64,000 nt of DNA. Source: Naganishia liquefaciens. Lineage: Eukaryota; Basidiomycota; Tremellomycetes; Filobasidiales; Filobasidiaceae. Location: the NCBI GenBank assembly GCA_013423385.1, contig BLZA01000040.1, forward strand, positions 372,001-436,000, read 5' to 3'. Positions 22,751 to 38,700 of the stretch are shown one piece after another (position 1 is the stretch's first letter; each line of letters opens with the position of its first letter). Both the position numbers and the translations under genes were made by a program. The notes beneath the pieces are model-generated. The model searched no databases and was not told the DNA's origin. It saw nothing but the letters and a program-made list of their open reading frames with translations.

Positions 22751-24566
22751 ATGGCTGTCCCGGCTTCCTCCTCTCTTCCCGATGCCACCTTGCCCGAGCT
22801 GATCGAGGAGCCGCGGGAACCACCGCGCGAAAAGGCTGGGATTCAGTTTGCGGGATTCGCAGCGGGTATCGCATCGGTATGGCAGGCCTCGAATGCGCTC
22901 GTGCTTATAACTCATATTTACCATCGCTCAGGGATGGACAAAGGTGAAGCAATGTAAAGCTTGCTGCGATACGAGAGGACTTCACTGATATATCCTTAGG
23001 GTTTTGTAGCTCATTGTCGGAGTATGTGTCTATTTCTGCCCCCCCGTTATCGCATGAGACTTTGCTGACCAAAAGTCTGTCAATTCTCAGCATCCGCCAG
23101 ACTTGATAAAGACACGTATGCAGACGGCCGCACCGGGGGTATATAAAGGAGCATGGGATTGTCTCGCGAAAACAGTGTCCCAGGAGGTAAGTCAATGTAT
23201 TGGAAATTCAGAGGGCAGGATGCTCAGTGGTATTACCAGGGTTTACGGAAATTGTATGCCGGCGCATCAGCTCCAGCGGTCGGATGGACGATCACAGATG
23301 CAATCCTGATGGGAACGTGAGCCGAGCGCAAACCGAAAGTACGCCGAGACAGGACTGACGTGGGCCCTGTCAGTTTGCACAATTATCGCGCGTTTCTGCT
23401 CAAGAATGGCTTTGACGAGAGGGATCCAACAAAGCCCGGACAGGATGCGAGACGGCTGAGCTTATTAGGACAGTCGATCGCCGGTAGGTCGGTGTGCGGT
23501 TGGAACGGATTCCCGGCTTGATCTTTTGCCTTGCGTCAGGAATGTGGGCTGGATGGTCCAAGTGAGTGAACGTTTGTAAGCGAATCCACGAACCAAGCTG
23601 ACAGAAAGGCACACAGCGCGCTCCCGGCGCACTTTATCGAAAAGATTAAATGCACCTTGCAAGTGCAGGCAGCCAGAGATTCCCAAGTCGGCGTCGCGCC
23701 ATCGCCCAGCAAAGTCGCAGACGTACGACAACTCAGGGCGTACTCTACCGTAGCGATACCCTCATCCGTAGCCATGGAGCGATTCACCGGACCCTTCGAC
23801 GTGATCAAGCAGACAGTACAAGTACAAGGTGTCACGGGCATGTGGAGAGGGTTTGGCGTATCCTTGGTTTACAGAAGTAGTTTCGCCGTGAGTACCGAGT
23901 TCGTGGAAAATCTCTGCCCGCATGCCAACAACCTCGATCCCTGTGACAGGCCATGTTCGGAGGCAAGTCCGTGATCCGACATTCCTGCATAGACCTCTCA
24001 TGTGTGACCCGACAGGTTTCGAGCTATTCAGTCGAATGTTCCAAAAGCTCAAGGGTACGCCGTACGAGTTGTCGCAAGATGCAGCAAACTTTCTCGCTGG
24101 AGGTCTCGCCAGCAATCTTTACTGGTTGAGCGCGCTGCGTATGTCAAAGTGCATTGCAGCATCCGACAAGTCGCTGACACTGTTTTTGTTCTCACCTTCA
24201 GCCGCCGACAATGTCAAAAGCCGGATCATGACAGATTCCCTCGCACGACCGAGGTATAGAAATGCATGGCATGTCGTACGGGTCGTCTTTCACGAAAAGG
24301 ACTTGCCAAGTAGAAGTAGACTGGGCAACACGCTTGCGGGAATGGGTAACTTTTATCGAGTGAGTCGAGGCGCTCAAGCGACATCTTTGTCATATCTGAT
24401 GATCTCGGTACCTGTAGGGGATCGTACCGGTGGTGTTGCGAGCCTTTCCGACAAATGCCGCTGCGTTGGCCGTATGGGAGGCTGTAATGCGAGCGGCGGG
24501 GGAGAAAGAGGTATGCCATTCCAGATAGTTGCTTCTGCGTCGATGATCTCACGCTTCCTCCAGTGA
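22751..24566 (+). CDS. SLC25-family mitochondrial carrier, microexon-rich
   Basis: Twelve coding exons plus a terminal stop exon: 22751-22876, 22932-22943 (12 nt), 23010-23021 (12 nt), 23091-23186, 23240-23316, 23374-23483, 23540-23561 (22 nt), 23617-23887, 23950-23962 (13 nt), 24016-24138, 24202-24359, 24418-24510, then either read-through to a stop at 24526 or a splice to TGA at 24564. About 371 aa. The two 12-nt exons supply GWTK and LIVG, restoring GIASGWTKLIVGHPPDLIK, the classic first carrier signature. Repeat 2 has a degenerate LPAHFIEKIKCTLQVQ, repeat 3 LPADNVKSRIM. FYRGIVPVVLRAFPTNAAAL is the usual C-terminal block. The pattern is nearest the carnitine/acylcarnitine-ornithine branch, but substrate is not assignable. 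The 13-nt exon ends at a GC donor. A 14-residue excess before FYRG may hide another intron. Confidence 0.85.
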
Positions 24567-24933
24567 TCGGCAGTCGACGGCTGCTGATCAGTATTCCTCG
24601 GAAGCGTGTTTCTTTGGCAAAGGAACAGGTTGATGTATTCAGTCTACTGGCCTAGTCTCCTTGTATAGGTTCATCTTGGGCCACTCCTTCGATAACACGG
24701 CTTGAAAAGCCGCCGAGTAATTATAGAGATGTGCAAGTCAATTTTGTCAGCCTGCTATACTTCAGCTTCCGCGGAATAAGGCTTCCAGAGCGCGGCAAAA
24801 CAAGATGCCTGCACAAGCTCAACTTTGGATGCGGAAGCTCGACATATCATGTGATCTGCACTACTGAACATGATTGAGCCAAAGTATTCTGACGGGTGAT
24901 GTATACATTTCCCTCTGGAATTAGGTAACAGCT
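24567..24933. other. convergent spacer between carrier and WDR70
   Basis: 367 bp between two convergent gene ends. No feature seen; it probably holds both 3' UTRs. Confidence 0.3.
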
Positions 24934-27252
24934 CTACTTTTCCTGCCCGTCCTTCTTCTCCGTATTCCCGGAATTGTCGAAAACAGGTTTTGGTTGATTT
25001 TCCTTCCACGCTGGAGAGCAAGTCAGCACTGATCACATCGAAAACATTTTCACTTACCTTTCGTATAGATCGGATCCGCCTCGGTATCCGCATATTTCAA
25101 CAACGCCTCTCGTGGCTATACAGCATGTCAGACACATTGCAACTTCTTGAACGACCGTACTTACATCCTCGTCCCGCATGGTGTTCTTGAACATGTGCTG
25201 CACCAGATGCTGCGTTGCACTCGAACCGACCCGGCCACCCTTTCCAGCACCCTTGAGCGGCTCCTCCGGCTTTCGAGTCATGGACTGCTTGTCCCGCTGC
25301 CGCTTTGTCTGTCGGTAGTCTTCGTCTTTGAACATGGGGAGCGCGTGCGGTGTCATGATAACCGGCGGAAGGTTTGGGTTTGTGTAGACGTCATCGCGTG
25401 CCGAGTTCTGGCGCGGCATCTTGGACAAAGGCAGCAGGGCGCCATGGATCGAAGCTGTTGGCGAGTAGAGTACATGACATGCGCCCAGTGAGGTGGTGGC
25501 CAGGATCTGCGGACATTCAGTTCAAGTCGACGAGCGGTCCATAAACATACCTGGTTGATACGGCTATGCCATGCCACCTTGATCACGCTGCCTTCCGAGA
25601 TCGCGAGCCTGCGCTTCTCCATTAATCCTTCGCGATTCAGAACGACAATCTCGCCCTTCTTGCCCTCTCCCTTTGTGACAGACAGACCCGTAAGAATTGT
25701 TCGGTCATCGGGCGCAAAAATGATGTTGGTCTGTGGATATGCGTTCGGCAAGCCATCGGCGACAGCCAAGGGTTTCCGCAATGATCGCATATCCCACACT
25801 GCTCAAGTCAGCTTTGTCTACGAGTAAGTTGAGGAACTTACGCTTGACCGTGGCATCACCGCCTCTTGTGACGAGATGGGTATTGTCCCGCGAGAAAGCC
25901 ATACCAGACACAGCTCCTACGCCCTTTTCATGTGCCGTCTCGCACGACCTTGTAGGGCGCGCCAAATTGCTCCGCGTGTCCCACAAATGTATCGTACCAT
26001 CTTCACACCCACCACTAACGGTATGACCGTCAGAATTGTAGGCACACATGGTTACCTTTGTCCGTGCTCCTCGTTCGCGCGACTTGACGACGATGATCGA
26101 CTTGTGAGCCATCCTGTTCGAAGTGTCCCAGATACGAAGCGTCGAATCGTTCGATGAGGTAAGGAATTCTGTAGATGAGGTCGGGTTCCAGGTTGCTGCG
26201 GTAAGGTCGGCAACGTGGCCTCTGAGCGGAGAATGAGTACAGCATAGGAATAAGGACATGACACGTACTTTGTGTGTCGCATGTCACGGATGTACGGATC
26301 TCCCTTGTTGAAAGTGGCACTGCGGAGGGCAAGCATAATAAGTGGACGTAATCGAAACAAGAGAGCGGTGCGGCGAAATGTGAGACGACAACAACATTAC
26401 GACCGCGGCGAGAATGATGATCGGAGTGAATTGTACACCAGGACCCCAGCAGCCGAAGGTTGAGACAAGACATTTGTCCCCACCAGTATGCCAGATTCTC
26501 GCTCCCTCGATCATATCCTCACACACCGCTCGCCCTTCGGCTCGCGCCGATTGCACTTACCCTTCCTCCCCTCCATCCCTGCCCCACACCACCGCACTCC
26601 ACCCTCCCCCTGCCACCAGAACTCCTTGCCCATCCCCGCTCCACTCTGCGCTCACGACGGGGTTACTCCCGCAAGGCTCGACGCTCGTAAATGGTTTCAT
26701 CCGGCTGTCCATGCCGCCAAAGTCCCAATATTTGAGATCATAGTCGTGGCCGCCCGTAACGAGACGTGCGCCGGAAGGGTCGATGGAGAGGGCGGTGACA
26801 GCCTGAGCATTTCGAAGGGAGGTTTGGTAGACGATTAGATCGATCCGTTGTGCAGAGGAGCAGGAGGAGTGAAGGTAAGGCAGAACAATCGTTTCATCAG
26901 CCACTTCGTTGTCGAAAGCGTTTCTAAAGATGATTTTGCGCACCTTTGAGTGATCTTTCAGTACGATCTCGTGGCTAACTGGCATCTCGTCGACCGTATC
27001 CAAGCCCTCCTCGACGTCGCCATCGTCATCATCGTCATTTTGAACATTACTGCCGACTTTGTTTTCCGTAAAGATGGGCGCGTCTTCCACCTCTTCGAAT
27101 CCCCGTTTCTTGCCCTGAGCCGCCGCGGTGGTGGGCTTGACCTCTTCCTTGACCGGTGCAACGTCATCCCGCCGCGTCTCTTCCAGTTTCCGCTTGACAT
27201 TTGACTTCTTGGGTGGGGCTTTCTTGCCGAAGGAGAGTGGGAGACCGTCCAT
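24934..27252 (-). CDS. WDR70: WD-repeat protein WDR70
   Basis: Eight exons: 27252-26944, 26802-26561, 26319-26269, 26221-25842, 25798-25551, 25506-25165, 25115-25058, 25010-24934 (568 aa, frame exact). The start MDGLPLSFGKKAPPKK and PVSHEIVLKDHSKAVTALSI are WDR70 hallmarks. Five to six WD repeats follow, with LVTGGHDYDLKYWDFGG, FLTSSNDSTLRIWD and SGGCEDGTIHLWD. NKGDPYIRDMRHTKGH and VKSRERGARTKVT are also family-specific. The C-terminus is basic with many charged residues (FKDEDYRQTKRQRDKQ). WDR70 in fission yeast and human acts with CRL4 ubiquitin ligase in chromatin and DNA-damage signalling, so it is nuclear. Introns 1 and 2 (141 and 241 nt) are much longer than the others (about 45-60). 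Confidence 0.92.
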
Positions 27253-27484
27253 CGTGTCCAAGTGATTGTGGGCGATTCCTTGTCTGATGTGACCAAGGTG
27301 ATGTTGCCTCGTAACATGTATGCGGCCACCAAGGATGAGTATTCATGTACATCGCGAGCGTGTGCGGATCCAAATCGCTCGATCACCCGTGGCACCGCGC
27401 TGCTCGCATTCATGCATTCAGTCAACCACACAAGTGCAGCTTGGTCCTGCTGTTCCTGCCATTCACAGTCTCGAAGCGCAAGCC

Positions 27485-31492
<4,008 letters not shown>

Positions 31493-31561
31493 CAATCCAA
31501 GTTCCACTGTTTAAGTATAGCCTGAATGAATACAAATTTGGCTTGAAAAGAAAACCCACAA

Positions 31562-34500
31562 CTACATCAGAGAACAACCTCGATTCACCTCAGCATCCCC
31601 TTGCATCTCTGCTTCCCTCAGCAAGCGCGAAATCCTCCTCACTGCATCTTCCCGATTGACATCTGAACTGACCGTATGATTCCCTATACCCGAACTGCGA
31701 CCTACTTTGGACCATCCCCAGAAACTCTGCACGACAGGCTTGTCGTTGCATTCGGCTAATCTGTCACGAGTGCCCGCACCAACGGGATCGCTATAATCCA
31801 TAGGCGCAGCCTCATACCCACGCCACCCCGAGCGATACCTTATATGGCTTTCGTAAGCCTCGATGGCATTCCTATTGACATTCCGACAATCCGTGACCCG
31901 TAGACGAGAATTGCGGCGCTTCCTGCGTATAAACTCTTTGCACAGCAAGTCTGTGCCCGCAGGCGTAGCCTTCATCAAGGCGTAAGCCGCTATCATTGGC
32001 AATCGTAAGCGATACTTTACCTCGACGTTCATATCCAGCAAATGTGGGCAAGTGCGGAATAGCTTGAGAGCGGCATCTGAAGTAATTTGGTTACATCCGC
32101 CGATAGAAATGACTTCCAGTTGATAACCCGGGTCAGCAGACTCCGCAGAGGTCGGTGTCAAGGCAGAGATGACAAGGTCAGATGCCGCTGTAGTGCCGTC
32201 AATATCGATTCTGCGGATACGAGGCGTCGTACGTAAGAGGGCAACGATGCCGTCATCCGTTGACATCTCTCCCACATCCGCCATTTCAAAGATCTCTAGC
32301 AGCGGCACGGCATAAGCGAGATATGCTGCTGCGTCCTGCGTGATGTGTTGACAGTGCGAGATATTCAGATGGCGGAGTTTGGTCACTCTACGAGGGACCA
32401 TTCCGCCACAAGGATATTTGTTGTCGGGTTCGCCGGCTTGCGAAGGCGTCAGCATGAGCGCAGCACATTCGCCGTCATTACCTCGATTCTGGCTGAACTT
32501 GGTGTTGGCGAGAGCTTCGGCGTACCGAGAAGGAGGAAGTGAAACGAAACCTAAGATATCGGTGTCGTCGATCGAAGAATACGACAGGTCGAGCGTTTCG
32601 AGCGATGGAGCAGCTTCGGCCAACATCTCGAGCACATCATGTCCTCCAATCCCGCCACTCATTTTGAGAGTTTTGAGCATCGGCCATGAATGTCCCTGGT
32701 CAAATACACCCTCATCCATGGATGGGATTGGTTTGCAATACGATAAGTCCAGGTGTTTGAGCTTGTCAGAAAGACCTCGAATGGCAACGACCACGTGGTG
32801 GTCGACATTCTGCAAGCCCCGAAGGGACAGCCATTCCAGCTCCGGTGAGTTCATGATAATCGATTCCAGCGCGGATGCTATTAAGCTCGTGCAACCTTGT
32901 AGGTCTAGTTTCCGGAGTTGGGTAGCCACAGTCTTGCAACGTTGCCCAGGATGATTGGTACTTGTCATGGCGACGGTAAAAGCGGTAGAAGGGACATCGC
33001 GCCAGCCGTGAAGCGACAGTGTCTGAATATACGAGCCTTGGTTGTGGCGAAGCAGCGTGAGCAATGCCGAGGGCGGCAGGCAGTATGCGGCCCCGCGAAG
33101 ATCGGTGTCTTTCCAAAGTTGGCCATCCATGGCTAGCTCGCGCCATGCGTGGCTGACCTGAAGGCTGTATGTTAGCTGGCTGCGAGATCATCCTCTCCTC
33201 TGCTTACCCGCATGAGTTTGAGCAACTCCCTTCGTCCCGCAATTTCACCTACCCAGCGTTTTTGCAGGAACGCAACAGCATCAGCTCGCTTCTCACTTTG
33301 ACCTCGTGCCTTGCGCAGAGCCCGTTGGTATTCGTCCTTGTGAAGCACGAGCAAGGCCTCGAAACATTGCAGTTGTATTTCCCGGGGCAGTTTGTCGTCA
33401 AACAGGGAGCGCTGTCGCTGTACCGAAGCGATCGGCTGATTGATTGCTGCAGTCGAGGTTGGTTCCAGATTATGGCGAGCAAAGGGCGATACGGGAGAGG
33501 TAGGCAGCTTGGGAATACCATCATTGATGCGACTGTGAGAGATTAAAGTATGCGCTACAGCCCTCGTGCCCACGGAAATCGGAATGGGTCCGGCGAAATA
33601 GTCATTCCGACCCATGTTACTATCCATATCCCTTGCGAAAGTAGCAGGAGATCTGAGGGGCATGTCGGTGACGGGGTCAGGGCAACTTTCTCTAGGCTTC
33701 TGTTCCATGGTCACCGCCAGAGGCAGCACAGACGATTTGCTTCGCTTGAACAATTTGAGCCCTCCTGAACTGTTGGAACTCGACGAGCGCCCAATCTTGC
33801 CGAGAACCTTGCTGCGAAGATCGAGTTTGGTAGGCTCCGGCGATGCATCCGTGAGCGAAGGCGGATGGCTGGCTCCAAGAGCGGAGAAAGAAGTTCCAAC
33901 GCTGCTTGTTGTCCCAGATCGCGAGCGTGATGACATTCGCTCCGCATCCTTGGTTCTCATGAGGTTTATTATTGATCCTCCTTTCCGCTTCATCCTCATG
34001 CGCATGTCCGATAACTTGCTATGCGCTGAAGATGTACCAGAGTGCGCTGTTGGAGTCGAGCGCCCTGAGGAGTCACATGTTGCGAGAGCTTCACGCGTGC
34101 TGGCCGACACGACATCTGGCATCGTGTAGCTGTGAGCTGGCTGTGGGCGAGTAGCCAACGAGAATGATACATCGGTCGAATACTTTGAGCATGACTGCGC
34201 TGTCGTGTTCAAGCCGAATTCTTCTTGGCTTGTAGCGTTTACATGAGAAGGGCCGATGTCTTGATTATCCTGGACAGGGGCCTTTCCTTTCCCCTTATCC
34301 TGGCGAACATTGATTTGGGAATCACATGATTTCGATCCAGACAATGGAAGTGGAGAGACCGGCAATCGAGTGACAGTGAATTCATGTGGTGGTAAGAATG
34401 GTGTTCCTAGCATGTATCCTTCTTCCGAGGTCATCGAACATGGCGAACCGATCGTATCATCGGGATTAGTGCTATCAGAGCCCGGCGATACCAAATCGAA

Positions 34501-34722
34501 GTCATAAGCAGATTCCAAAGTCTTGTCTTGCGCGTGATACGTAAGGTGTTCTTGCCCAGCTGGGTTGGAATGACTGGAAGATATTGGAGGGGATATGGCG
34601 GAAAAGGACAAGGCCGAAGGCATTGTGTGAGAGCGAGATTTAAGCCTTGTGGGAAGCTCTCCCGCGATCTCCCTCGATTGGTAGAACACTCCCGCAGATC
34701 CCTCGATAGATTGCTCCGTCAT
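31562..34722 (-). CDS. F-box/leucine-rich-repeat protein with C-terminal CAAX box
   Basis: Exons 34722-33208 and 33157-31562 (1036 aa, frame exact). The N-terminal 430 residues are disordered and Ser-rich, with RMRMKRKGGSIINLMRTKD the only compact basic patch. The F-box begins about residue 440 (LFDDKLPREIQLQCFEAL) and continues across the single intron (ELLKLMR joined to VSHAWRELAMDGQLWKD). AMN1/Grr1-like leucine-rich repeats follow (LRKLDLQGCTSL, LKHLDLSYCKPI, LRHLNISHCQHI, LEVISIGGCNQI). This layout is that of SCF ubiquitin-ligase substrate receptors: F-box binds Skp1, LRRs bind substrate. The protein ends NRGCSLM, a CAAX box with Met last, favouring farnesylation; this suggests membrane anchoring. 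It converges on the MYST gene with 69 bp between stops. Confidence 0.88.
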
Positions 34723-35713
34723 GATGACTGTCGAATGGTTATCACAAGATTAAGAGCCGACACTCAAAGGGGGTTACTCCGAGCTTCTAAGCTACGTCTG
34801 GCAGTTTGGGTCGTGGAGAGCCGATCGTTCCAGCGTTTCTTGATTGGAACGGTGACTTGGATCCGGTTGCGCTGCCTCACACAAAGATTGTTGCTCGAGA
34901 ACGGGAAGCTATTGGCGAGTGGTTCTAAAGATAAGGAAGCGTCATGGTTGATGAGCAGTGATTTTATTGAGGAATCGGGCTCACAGATACGTGGATAGAC
35001 GTGATGCTTCTCGTGGCTGTCGGCCCCCTGAAGCTGCCTTTGTGGAGAAGGCTAAACAGAGCGCTCCCTGGTGATCACGATCTGAAGACTAACAGAACAC
35101 CTATACTTATAACGGACCGGGGCTGTACTTGCAGCAGCATCCGCTGTACGTAAGCCGATGGATCCTGCATGACACGCTCCCGTGATCCCGTAATCATGGG
35201 GATCGTGGAAAGAGGTCGTCGACCGGCAAGGAAGCTCACGTCAGGACTGCAGCCCGATCGCCACCGAGTACTTATTCCTGATGAATGGATATCTTCTCTG
35301 ATTATCGAACGGTCAACAGCAGTTGTCTTGAAATCATTCGCTAGGGCTGCGGGGCCCCTTGCGACGTGAGACACGAGCTCACGATCACAAGACTTGGCGA
35401 AAAAGTCCGCTTAACAAGCCCCTTGCCGGCTGCTCAAGCCTCGTGAAGAGCTATGGAGAATCCAGGATGACAAAGGACTGCCACGTAGAACTTGAACAGT
35501 AGTATTCGATAAAATCAGATCAAGCCAGACCCCATGCGTTTTGGCGATCGGATGCTCATGAGGGGTTCAACTTGTTCGCATCTATGAAACGAGAGGGACA
35601 GACAGGGAGAACGCGTAATACGTTACTCGACGCGGTAGATTATACATAGCGATGTGTGTGTGTTGTCAAGCCGGGGGCTGAATACAATGTGAATATGCAT
35701 GAAGCGTTGCTCT
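34723..35713. other. intergenic region upstream of the F-box gene
   Basis: 991 bp between the F-box gene start and the UBR1 stop (both minus). Short ORFs on both strands (34528-34998, 35075-35374, 35169-35369) resemble nothing known. It contains two similar GATCCC/GTGATC-rich stretches near 35160-35200 but no clear repeat. No RNA gene seen. Confidence 0.3.
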
Positions 35714-38700
35714 TTACGTCGAGCCCCATCCGCCCTGGTCTAGCGTCGCCTCCATCTTGCGCGCCACGAATGTGGGGATCTGGTGCGTGAGCCATAACTT
35801 ACGGAGTTCATCCATCCGAGCCCGATGCTGTGTTTGAGGATGACCTCGACTGCGAAGCGACAGAATTCAGCATACACGCAATCGAGTGTGCACTCGGACT
35901 GACCGAGCGCCCTGGTCTACTTCGCCGTGCATATCCAGATAAGGCATTGGCCCGAATGTCCCGCTCCCGGCAAAAAGGTAAAGTAAAGCCCATCGCTTGA
36001 CATCGACAAAGAGGCCCACGGCTCCACCACACCTGATCAAAAAAGTCAGCCTTCCGCCATGTGCTGCCGTCAAAGGACTCACTCCATTCGATGTATATTG
36101 CACTCGCCCAATTCTCCTTCGGCGCAACAATCGGTGCCTAAGCATAAGAATTTGCCACAAAACAGGCATAATGCAGGATGTGCTGGCTCCGTACCGCATC
36201 CACGGCACTTGCGGTTAAGACCGATTCGGAAAACGTCCGTTAAACTGGCTGGCAGTCGATATAGATCATAGATACCGGGATATTCCAGAACGGGTAGCTG
36301 CTGTTTGTTGTTGATCCACTGTTTCAGCCAACCACCGATTATGTTCGACAATTGTTCTGTGCCATTGACTTTGGCCGCCATTGCAGCCGCGTTTGATGTC
36401 TGGAATAGAGAACGGCCTGGTGGAAGTATCGAGAATGCATTCAGGTAACGCGTATACTCATCGTGGCGCGGTCCAGCCACAGGTCGATCGCGCTCGGGAT
36501 TCACATGCTTCAATGCCTGTGTTAGAATAGTGCATCGTCGCAGGAATGGCAATGTAAAGCTGTATAGGAACTTGGCAATGTGAGCCTCGGGTATCGCTGT
36601 TAGCGCGGACAGGGCTTCGTGGTAGAGCTGGGGTGTTTGTCGATAAAAGTTGAGTAGTAATGATCTTGCTTCCGGGAATATTGCCTGAGCTGTGGCGAAG
36701 TCATTGTCATTCGGTGGTTTGCCTGCCCATGCAGAGCTTTGAGTATTGCACGCGCAGAGCCTTGCCCAGAAGGTTATCGCAAGCATAGCGCGACAGAGCT
36801 CGATGTGATAACACAGGAGGATAATCGGCGATAATGCATGTTGACAGGTGATAGCGGCTTCGACCACAATCGTCAGCGGATCCCTGGCGAGCAATGGTAC
36901 TTGTAGAGGTCGCGGCCGGAACCAGTCCGGCAAGAGTCGAGTAAAGATGCCGATGCGGCCCACAGTTTCGTCTCCAAGGGGGAATCCGTTTTGTACCATT
37001 TTTTCCCTCAATAGAACGGTGAGCCCGAAGATCATCCGCTCGGTAGCCTCTGTCGTGAACTCTTCTCGACTGTCGGACGGATGGCTGCGAGATGCAATTT
37101 CGACGCAAGCGATGGAGTAAGCCAGCAAATCCTGGGGAAGGTAACTTCCGCAATCCTCCAGCCGCTTTTGCATAAAGGCTGTTTGATCTGACAACGGAAT
37201 GACGATGTCCATAAAGCGCCTCAGCATCTGATATCGGCTCTTGAGCTGCAGATCTTCGCCCCCCTCGGGCGTTTTGACTGGAGTCCTATCGCTTGTAGCG
37301 AAACAAGGTATGACCTGACCAGCGTCGGCATGCTGACGGCGGAAAGCTTGCCTTGTCTCATCCGTGTGTTTGAGGCTTTCGTCCGAGACTTGACGGATGG
37401 CATTGGCGAGATTCGGACGCATGTTTACAGGGGCTGTTGGGACCGGACGTTCCAAAAGAGCTGAGTCCAGCGGCAAGAGCATGTTGCAAAGCGATTTGCA
37501 TAGCGGACAGAGAAACTCGCCTCTCCAGCTGTTTTCTGGATGATTTCTTTGGCCTTGAGACAGCTGTCGTGCTCGTGTATTCTTGCAGAATCCTTGAAGA
37601 CAAGCCTCATGCATCATGTGACCACAAGAGGAAGCGTGTAGGCCGAATCTCTGGTGTTTGGTGGGATATGCATCGGTCTCCACAGGCTCTCCCGTTAGCC
37701 CGGATCCATAACGCTCGTTTGCAACCGGCTGGTCGAGGTTGGTAGGCGTGCGCAAAATCTCCTCATACCAGTCTTTCTGGACGACGAGGTTGCGGATAGT
37801 TTTGCTCGGCTGAATGAAAGTCAACACGCCACTGGGTCGCGTCGCCCGACATTCTTCCTGGCAAACGATGCAATTTCCGTAGAAAGAGTCTTCATCCATC
37901 TCTGCCTCCTCATCGTCAAAAGCATCCAGCGCTGTCTGCTGATTTTTGGCGAATTTTGCCATAATATCAGCCTGGCGTTTCTTGTTTTTGGCTTTTCGAT
38001 CTTCATCCGCCAAAGCGTTGGATACCGTTTGAATACCATTGGCTGAAAGTGCAGACATGCGCCTTGCTCCTGGATGATGTTCATCCAGTATCTCGAGAAT
38101 CAGATCCAGTCGAGCCCAAAAGGCTTGTTTTGATTTGTTGGCCTTGAGGGTATGTAGCAATCCTAGCAGGTTCTGTTCCGTGGGCAGAGTTGAATGTTGT
38201 GCAGTCATTGCTTGCGCAGCAGAAGGTTCTGGAGCGTTGACTAACGCCACCATGAAGAGCTGAAGGGCCAATTCCAACATACCATCCACGGTCGGTATGA
38301 ACTGTGGATCGCTTGCCTCCCCAGTCTTCTGTTTGCTATCGAGCTCGACGGCCTTCCACAACGAGTAATAGACAAGATCGATGATAAAGGGAGACTGCAG
38401 GATTCGATGCAGTCCGCTGAATGGATGCGGTGCCGCAGGTAAACGAATAGGGTTTGGCTGGATGACTCGGCACGAGCGCTTCTTCTGAAGTATCTCGTTC
38501 GCTTGCTGTTGCTGATTACGGGTGTAATGGTAGAAATATGGATCGATATCGGCGTATAATTCGGTACGTAGATGATAATAGCCGGTTTCCGTTTTCCCCT
38601 TGGGGAAGTGTAATTCGGCAACCTCTCGAAGGACACTGATAAAGTTGATGTTCTCGCACATGCGCTCTGGTACGGCGCGGACAATCTCTGACCACGGCAA

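Noticed and set aside
26284-26556. 90-codon ORF with hydrophobic stretch on the minus strand
   Set aside because: It spans a WDR70 intron and the next exon in the wrong frame; the WDR70 model joins in frame without it.
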